Source: Pseudomonadota bacterium | GTDB lineage: Bacteria; Myxococcota_A; Polyangia; Haliangiales; Haliangiaceae | Assembly (NCBI GenBank): GCA_022360315.1 | Contig: JAKSDA010000454.1 | Coordinates: 62,001-126,000, forward strand | Reading direction: 5' to 3' | Length of the DNA: 64,000 bases | Shown: in pieces, positions 59,905-64,000 of the stretch | Position numbering within the stretch: position 1 is the stretch's first letter | How the letters are laid out: the number at the start of each line of letters is the position of its first letter | The notes under the pieces: model-generated | Told to the model about the DNA's origin: nothing | What the model saw: the letters and a program-made list of their open reading frames with translations, nothing else | Database searches by the model: none | Made by a program: the position numbers and the translations under genes

Positions 59905-60165
59905 TCAGCCAGTCGCATCGCGATCGGTGCTCGATTCGGCAAGGGCGGTCAGGATTTCTTCGTCTGTGGGAAACTTGCGCTGAAACAGGCCGCGTTTGCG
60001 CTTGTTCCACAGAGTCTTTTCGTCGGCGACGACAAGAAATGAACGGACTTTGCCCTTTTTGAGGGTTACCTCGGCATGGGGAAAGTTTCGGCGAATGGTC
60101 GCGGCCAGACCGGCCGCTCTGGCCTCGTAGCGTCAGGCCACACAGTGCTCGATGAGAATCTTCAT
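59905..60165 (-). CDS. SelW/Rdx-family selenoprotein with in-frame TGA
   Basis: From ATG 60165 the frame reads MKILIEHCVA-U-RYEARAAGL, where U is TGA (60133-60135), and continues without interruption to TGA at 59905: 86 residues in all. CxxU (Cys8, Sec11) is the redox motif of Rdx proteins. Downstream, AEVTLKKGKVRSFLVV and the hallmark LWNKRKRGLFQRKFPTDEEI (compare the Rdx pattern F-S-[KR]-[KR]-x-G-x-x-x-F-P-x-x-x-E-[IL]) confirm the family and length. A bSECIS-like hairpin follows the TGA. Function in the family is a thioredoxin-fold thiol/selenol redox protein. Ordinary translation would see two fragments. Confidence 0.88.
60103..60135 (-). promoter_or_regulatory. Putative bacterial SECIS element
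   Basis: Minus-strand RNA: the TGA at 60135-60133 is followed by 8 nt, then ggccaga, loop gcggccgg and tctggcc (perfect 7-bp stem, 60124-60103). The loop begins with G, 16 nt after the TGA. Both spacing and an apical-loop G are known requirements for SelB-dependent bSECIS hairpins. Confidence 0.65.
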
Positions 60166-60363
60166 CTCACCAGCATAGCAGCTGCCGGGCCGCCGCCACC
60201 CCATGCCGACACTCCACCACCGCGACACGGATCCACTCGGTGCCCCCATGCCTGGCTGCATCCCCCCGTAACCACTCGAAAATCTATTCCGAAGCAGCTC
60301 CGTATAGCCGTGTTACCTACTCGCCGTGGCGCCATTTGCTCGCTGCGGAGTATACTTTCCCTC

Positions 60364-61018
60364 GTGACCTTCCGACCCGATATCATCGTCGCCAGCCAGG
60401 ACGGCAGCGATTTGGCGCTCGTCGTGGAGGTAAAGCTAAGTACCGCTCCCCGCAAGTAAGTACCCATTATGGCCGACCAGCCCGCCGATGGCTGTGTTGC
60501 TCATCGGTCACGTAGGACCACTATGCTCCCTCTTCGCGCCTTGCCCTCGACGCGCTGGACCGACCCAGCGGGGCACTTACTTACGGGTCGCGGTACTAAG
60601 CATTCAAGATCTCGATGAGATCGAAAAGCAAATCAAACAGTATATGTTCGGCGAGCGCTGTCCAGTGGGAATGATCATCACTCCCTATCGAGTGCTGATC
60701 TATCGAGACCAATACACGAGCTACAGCGATGCTTCGATCGAGCTGGTGGGTGATTACATCGGTCCAGTTTTCCAGGAAAGCAACCACTCAGAATTCTCTT
60801 CTCAGACGGAGCCGTCGGCGGTTTCCAGTTATCGTGGGTTCGCATTCGAGTCTGAAGTGCAGTACTGGCTGGAACGAATCGCCAGCCACATCGAGACGTT
60901 GGATTCCCTGCCGGGCGAGTTGCGCATTCTCCTTCAGGAGCACGTAGTTTCGGCACTGGGGGATGGAGAAATACGCGCGGCAGGACCCCGCTGGCGGCCC
61001 ACATGGGCCCACGTTTGA
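60364..61018 (+). pseudogene. PD-(D/E)xK-type protein gene interrupted by a MITE
   Basis: GTG 60364 opens TFRPDIIVASQDGSDLALVVEVKLS, carrying the D-x(n)-E-V-K nuclease-type motif (compare type I restriction N-terminal and related families). A 155-bp element then interrupts codon 26. After removing it with one 5-bp target copy, the frame continues S-IQDLDEIEKQIKQYMFG, then GMIITPYRVLIYRDQYTS and a helical C-terminus, giving an intact 164-residue protein. With the insertion, translation stops at 60457-60459. Its end overlaps the PIN gene, the usual layout of a two-gene module. Confidence 0.85.
60441..60595. mobile_element. 155-bp MITE-like element
   Basis: 25-bp imperfect terminal inverted repeats (60441-60465 and 60571-60595, four mismatches, both containing aagtaagt) bound an element with no coding capacity. 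It is flanked by the direct repeat CTAAG (60436-60440 and 60596-60600), the target duplication. Excision of 160 bp restores the host gene frame exactly. The mobilising transposase is not in the window. Confidence 0.9.
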
Positions 61019-61077
61019 ACGTGCAACACGTTTTCGTAGAAACCAACTGGGTGGTCGAGTACGACCGGCGGTTGACA
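61003..61077 (+). pseudogene. Truncated PIN-domain gene
   Basis: ATG 61003 overlaps the preceding gene by 16 bp and reads NVQHVFVETNWVVEY, the start of a PIN-type ribonuclease (first strand plus acidic residue). The sequence then departs from the family and runs antisense into the acyl-CoA dehydrogenase, so the other acidic residues are missing. Decayed by deletion. Confidence 0.65.
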
Positions 61078-62298
61078 CTAACGCCCCAGCAAGTAAGCGG
61101 CGAGATGGCGGCGGTGGTGAATTGCGTCGCCGAGCGTGGCTGCGCTCCACAGAGCGCGCTTGAAAAACCAATGGGCGTCGCAGTCCCAGGTAAAGCCAAA
61201 GCCGCCGTGTAGCTGGATGCCGCGATCAGCGGCAAAATTCAGCGCCTCGGTCGCCTGTGCCTTGGCCATACGAGCCGAGATTTCGACCGCTGGCGAGATC
61301 TCGGCGCCGCTCGGGCCATCTAGACCGGCCACCGCGCCGGCCACCAGACTGCGCGCCCTCTCCACTGCGATGAGTACATTGACCAGCGGATGCTTGACCG
61401 CCTGAAAGGCACCGATCGGCCGGTTGAACTGGATGCGTTCGCAGGCATAATCCCGGGTCAGGGCCAGAATGGCATCGGCCGCACCGAGCGTTTCGGCAGC
61501 CAGAAGTGCATAGCCGCGCACATGCAGCGCGCGCCACGACCCAGCATGGCCAGCCGAAAGACGAGCCTTTTCAGGTACACGAACACGGTCGAACACCACT
61601 CGGGCGGTCCGTCTTGTCGGATCCACACTGTTCTCGCTCTCGATGGCCAATCCGGTGGTTGCAGTCTCGATGGCAAATAGAGACAGCTCATCGCCGATAA
61701 CAAACGGCGCCACGACAACATCGGCCCGGTCGGCCCACAGAACGTGGGTTTTTACTCCGTCGAGCAAATAACCGGCCCCATCGCCATCGCTGTCCGGGCT
61801 CTTGCCGGCCGTGGCGTTGACCCCATCGGGCTGCCACGAGCCGCCCGGCTCGCTCCATGCAAGGGCGCCAATCGCCTCACCGCGGGCCAGAGCAGGCAAA
61901 AAACGCTGCTTTTGCTCCTCGGAGCCAGCACTGTCAATGGCCAGCGCAGCCATGATCGTGCTCCACAGCGGCCCGGGCAACAAGGCCCGCCCGGTCTGCT
62001 CCAAGATCAGTGCCATGGACAGAGTATCCAGGCCAGCGCCGCCGTATTTCTCGTCAATGAGCAGTCCGGTCCAGCCCAGCTCGGCCAGTTCGCGATATAA
62101 GTCCGGGTCGAAACCGACCGGATCCCCAGCCAGACGGCGGACCTCGGACAGAGGGCACCTGTCGACCATCATGCGCCGCGCAGTATCGCGCAACAGGGCA
62201 TGGTCGTCTGTAAAACCGAAATCATCGGGGATCTTGGCGGGAACCTCGACCGATACCGGAGCAGATACAGGATTCGACGTCGATGGGGGCGCAGTCAT
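61078..62298 (-). CDS. Acyl-CoA dehydrogenase (second subunit type)
   Basis: A 406-residue flavoprotein with the acyl-CoA dehydrogenase fold: helical N-domain (RDTARRMMVDRCPLSEVRRL), beta middle (GALAWSEPGGSW) and C-domain (RIQFNRPIGAFQAVKHPLVN, IQLHGGFGFTWDCDAHWFFK). The usual catalytic Glu region is not clear, as in partner subunits of heteromeric FadE enzymes (for example Mycobacterium FadE26/27-like pairs). It lies 95 bp after another acyl-CoA dehydrogenase gene on the same strand, so they may form one enzyme. Confidence 0.92.
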   Translation of the reverse strand: MTAPPSTSNPVSAPVSVEVPAKIPDDFGFTDDHALLRDTARRMMVDRCPLSEVRRLAGDPVGFDPDLYRELAELGWTGLLIDEKYGGAGLDTLSMALILEQTGRALLPGPLWSTIMAALAIDSAGSEEQKQRFLPALARGEAIGALAWSEPGGSWQPDGVNATAGKSPDSDGDGAGYLLDGVKTHVLWADRADVVVAPFVIGDELSLFAIETATTGLAIESENSVDPTRRTARVVFDRVRVPEKARLSAGHAGSWRALHVRGYALLAAETLGAADAILALTRDYACERIQFNRPIGAFQAVKHPLVNVLIAVERARSLVAGAVAGLDGPSGAEISPAVEISARMAKAQATEALNFAADRGIQLHGGFGFTWDCDAHWFFKRALWSAATLGDAIHHRRHLAAYLLGR

Positions 62299-62393
62299 AA
62301 ACTCGGCCTCGGGCAGTGAGCAGACGGGTTGGCAGGCGCTCTATACAGTCTCACATGATTGCTGGTTCTGTTTGCATGTCGTCGTGTGCGCGG

Positions 62394-63647
62394 TTATTTG
62401 CTCTTGGGCAGGCCGAGCACTCGCTCGCCCACGATATTGCGCTGAATCTCGCTGGTGCCACCGCCGATGGTAAAGCCGTACGAGTTCATCAGGCCGCGCG
62501 GCCATTCGGCGCGGTCGGGCGCATTGGCATCGCCCAGCCATAGCATGGCCTCGGGACCCAGGACCTCGCAGGCCAGACGATTGAGCCTCTGCCTGAACTC
62601 GCTGAACTCCACTTTGTGCATCATCGCCAGGGCGTGCGGGTGATCCGCAGTGAGACCGGCGACCGATGCGCGCCGCGCGCCCAGGCGTATGGCCTCGAGT
62701 TCGATCCACAGGGCGGCCAGGCGGTCGCGAAACAGCGCATCATCACCGACCGGACGACCGTCGCGCATGGTGCTGCGGACGAGCGCAACCAGTTCGGACA
62801 GCGCCCTGGCATCCGCTGCTGCGCGCTCGCGATTTTGACTCTGCGCTGCTCCCCGCTCGAAGGTCAGCGTGGTCATGGCGATCTTCCAGCCCTGCCCTTC
62901 AGCGCCGAGCAGCGAATCGGACGGCATGAACGCATCCTCGAACAGAACCTGGTTGAAGCCCCCCTCACCGGTCATCTTGACCAGCGGCTGGATGACCACC
63001 CCGTCGGTGTCCATGGGAAACAAAAAGTAGCTCAGACCGCCGTATCTGTCGGCTTCCGGGTCTGTGCGGGCCAAAAGGATCATCCATCTGGCAAAGTGAG
63101 CGAGTGTCGTCCACACCTTGTGGCCGGTCACTCGGTAGCCGCCTTCCACCGCATTGGCACGGGTTTGCAGACTGGCCAGGTCCGAGCCGGCACCGGGCTC
63201 GCTAAAGCCCTGGCACCAGATCTCGTCTGCCGACAACAGCGGCTGGATCAGGCGTTTTTTCTGCTCTTCCGTGCCGTAGGTAAGAATGGTCGGGGCCACC
63301 CATTGCAGGGCGATCTGATTGACAAAAAACGGCGCCCCGGCGCGGCCCAGCTCTTGCTGGACAATGCTCTGGCGGGCCGAATCCACGCCCTGGCCGCCGT
63401 ACTCGCGCGGCACGTCAAAGCCGAGATAGCCGGCCTCGTACAGCTGTTTTTGCCACCTGCGCAAATAGTCAAACTGCGCCTCGGTCTCGACTTCGAGAAA
63501 ACTCTGCGGCAGCATAAAATCGGGCTGAGCTGGCTTGTTGTCCGCAATCCACGCCCTCACCCCGGCACGAAATTGCCGGTGTTCGGCCGATTCGGGCGAC
63601 CCCGTCGATTGTAACGACTGCGATGATTGCCGTGATTCCATGTGCAT
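62394..63647 (-). CDS. Acyl-CoA dehydrogenase (first subunit type)
   Basis: A 417-residue enzyme. FAD-binding segments are visible in WCQGFSEPGAGSDLASLQTR and GHKVWTTLAHFARWMILLAR, and the C-terminus has NSYGFTIGGGTSEIQRNIVG, typical of FadE. The N-terminus has a Ser/Gln-rich extension of about 20 residues; ATG 63641 is an equally possible start. With the following gene it probably forms an alpha-beta complex acting on CoA thioesters with bulky or long chains; the substrate is unknown. Confidence 0.93.
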   Translation of the reverse strand: MHMESRQSSQSLQSTGSPESAEHRQFRAGVRAWIADNKPAQPDFMLPQSFLEVETEAQFDYLRRWQKQLYEAGYLGFDVPREYGGQGVDSARQSIVQQELGRAGAPFFVNQIALQWVAPTILTYGTEEQKKRLIQPLLSADEIWCQGFSEPGAGSDLASLQTRANAVEGGYRVTGHKVWTTLAHFARWMILLARTDPEADRYGGLSYFLFPMDTDGVVIQPLVKMTGEGGFNQVLFEDAFMPSDSLLGAEGQGWKIAMTTLTFERGAAQSQNRERAAADARALSELVALVRSTMRDGRPVGDDALFRDRLAALWIELEAIRLGARRASVAGLTADHPHALAMMHKVEFSEFRQRLNRLACEVLGPEAMLWLGDANAPDRAEWPRGLMNSYGFTIGGGTSEIQRNIVGERVLGLPKSK

Positions 63648-63725
63648 CGTCCGATCGTTGTCGGTGAGCGTGCGGCGTCTGCAGAGACAGCACGACCTGA
63701 GCGCGGCGAGCGCGCGGCAACTGGC

Positions 63726-64000
63726 TTACTTGGTCCTGCCTTTTGCCTGGCCGGCCTTTCCGGCCTTTTTGGATAACCTGGCCAGCTTGCGAAAATCGGG
63801 CAGTCTGGGCTCGAGGATGAGCTCTATGCGCCGATTGAACTGCCGTCCTCGTTTGCTCTTGTTGCTGCGAACCGAGTCGTACTGAGCATAGCCGGCAGCA
63901 GCGATATTGCGCGGATTGAGCCCGCTCTTGACCAGAAAACGCGTCACGTTGAGCGCGCGTGCCGTCGATAGCTCCCAGTTATCGGCAAAGCCGGTCTGTG
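63726..64000 (-). CDS. C-terminal part of an OmpA/MotB-type protein (3' edge)
   Basis: The frame is open to the window edge. The visible residues read TGFADNWELSTARALNVTRF and continue SGLNPRNIAAAGYAQYDSVR and GRQFNRRIELILEP, the C-terminal half of an OmpA-like peptidoglycan-binding domain (NWELSxxRAxxV, then NRRxELxL). A Lys/Ala-rich tail follows. The motif set is closer to MotB/YiaD types. The N-terminus lies outside the window. Confidence 0.88.
   Translation of the reverse strand, partial: QTGFADNWELSTARALNVTRFLVKSGLNPRNIAAAGYAQYDSVRSNKSKRGRQFNRRIELILEPRLPDFRKLARLSKKAGKAGQAKGRTK

Noticed and set aside
59905..60132. Interpretation of the SelW-like gene as a pseudogene broken by a stop
   Set aside because: The TGA sits exactly at the Sec position of CxxU, the rest is intact, and a suitable hairpin follows. 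A random nonsense mutation would not explain these together.
60488..60600. Start codons inside the 155-bp element that lengthen the downstream frame
   Set aside because: They belong to the inserted element. Sequence identity to the family starts only after the target duplication.
61003..61212. Full 69-codon frame as a small protein
   Set aside because: Only the first 20 codons are PIN-like. The remainder is antisense to the acyl-CoA dehydrogenase.

Overview
The window is a high-GC, gene-dense chromosomal segment, most consistent with a Myxococcota-type (former Deltaproteobacteria) bacterium. Supporting signs are a Pkn2-type Ser/Thr kinase with membrane-spanning tail, many lipoproteins, an imuA-imuB-dnaE2 mutasome behind a LexA-like box that resembles the myxobacterial one, an archaeal-type FMN-binding glutamate synthase, and a SelW-like selenoprotein. 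The taxon is inferred, not proven. No rRNA, tRNA, CRISPR array or intact insertion sequence was seen.

Region 1 (260-10480) is a compact divergent locus. Leftward from about 7300 run a coiled-coil protein, a substrate-binding protein fused to an OmpA peptidoglycan-binding domain, an ABC permease, an ABC ATPase, a membrane coiled-coil protein and a 630-residue orphan with a conserved-looking HDxWGHxWQ motif. Rightward run a PspA/IM30-like protein, a two-part AAA ATPase and a TerB-like protein. Back-to-back promoters lie in the 113-bp gap. I read this as one envelope-stress or membrane-remodelling system, and it is the best candidate for an undescribed multi-gene system here. Region 1b (10638-12809) holds a VTT-type membrane protein, a small FtsB-like bitopic protein and a lipoprotein cyclase.

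Region 2 (13095-33085) is a capsid-less contractile injection system or tailocin: sheath, tube, chaperone-like protein, a very disordered Pro/Ala-rich protein, gpD-like hub, DNA_circ_N-like protein, gpV-like spike, gp25, gpJ, gpI-like wedge, a tail fibre with a self-cleaving S74 chaperone, and several orphans including a 50-residue module present three times in two adjacent genes. A nucleotidyltransferase/86-residue gene pair sits in reverse inside it. No terminase, portal, capsid, lysis gene, long tape measure or AAA ATPase is visible within the locus.

Region 3 (33194-45193) contains a truncated and an intact Uma2-type nuclease gene, a lipoprotein DJ-1/PfpI protein divergent from a LysR regulator, the SOS mutasome, an acyl-CoA synthetase and a methionine-salvage pair (mtnB-mtnD). 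Region 4 (45248-54631) has modABC, a PhoB/PhoR-like two-component pair, the Ser/Thr kinase, a CBM9 lipoprotein and glutamyl-Q tRNA(Asp) synthetase.

Region 5 (54999-64000) is rich in decay and hidden genes: a frameshifted glutamate-synthase-like gene, a truncated amylase copy next to the intact amylase, a selenoprotein gene whose in-frame TGA splits it for ordinary gene finders, a nuclease-like gene interrupted by a 155-bp MITE with a 5-bp target duplication, a truncated PIN gene, two acyl-CoA dehydrogenases and the C-terminal part of an OmpA-like protein at the right edge.
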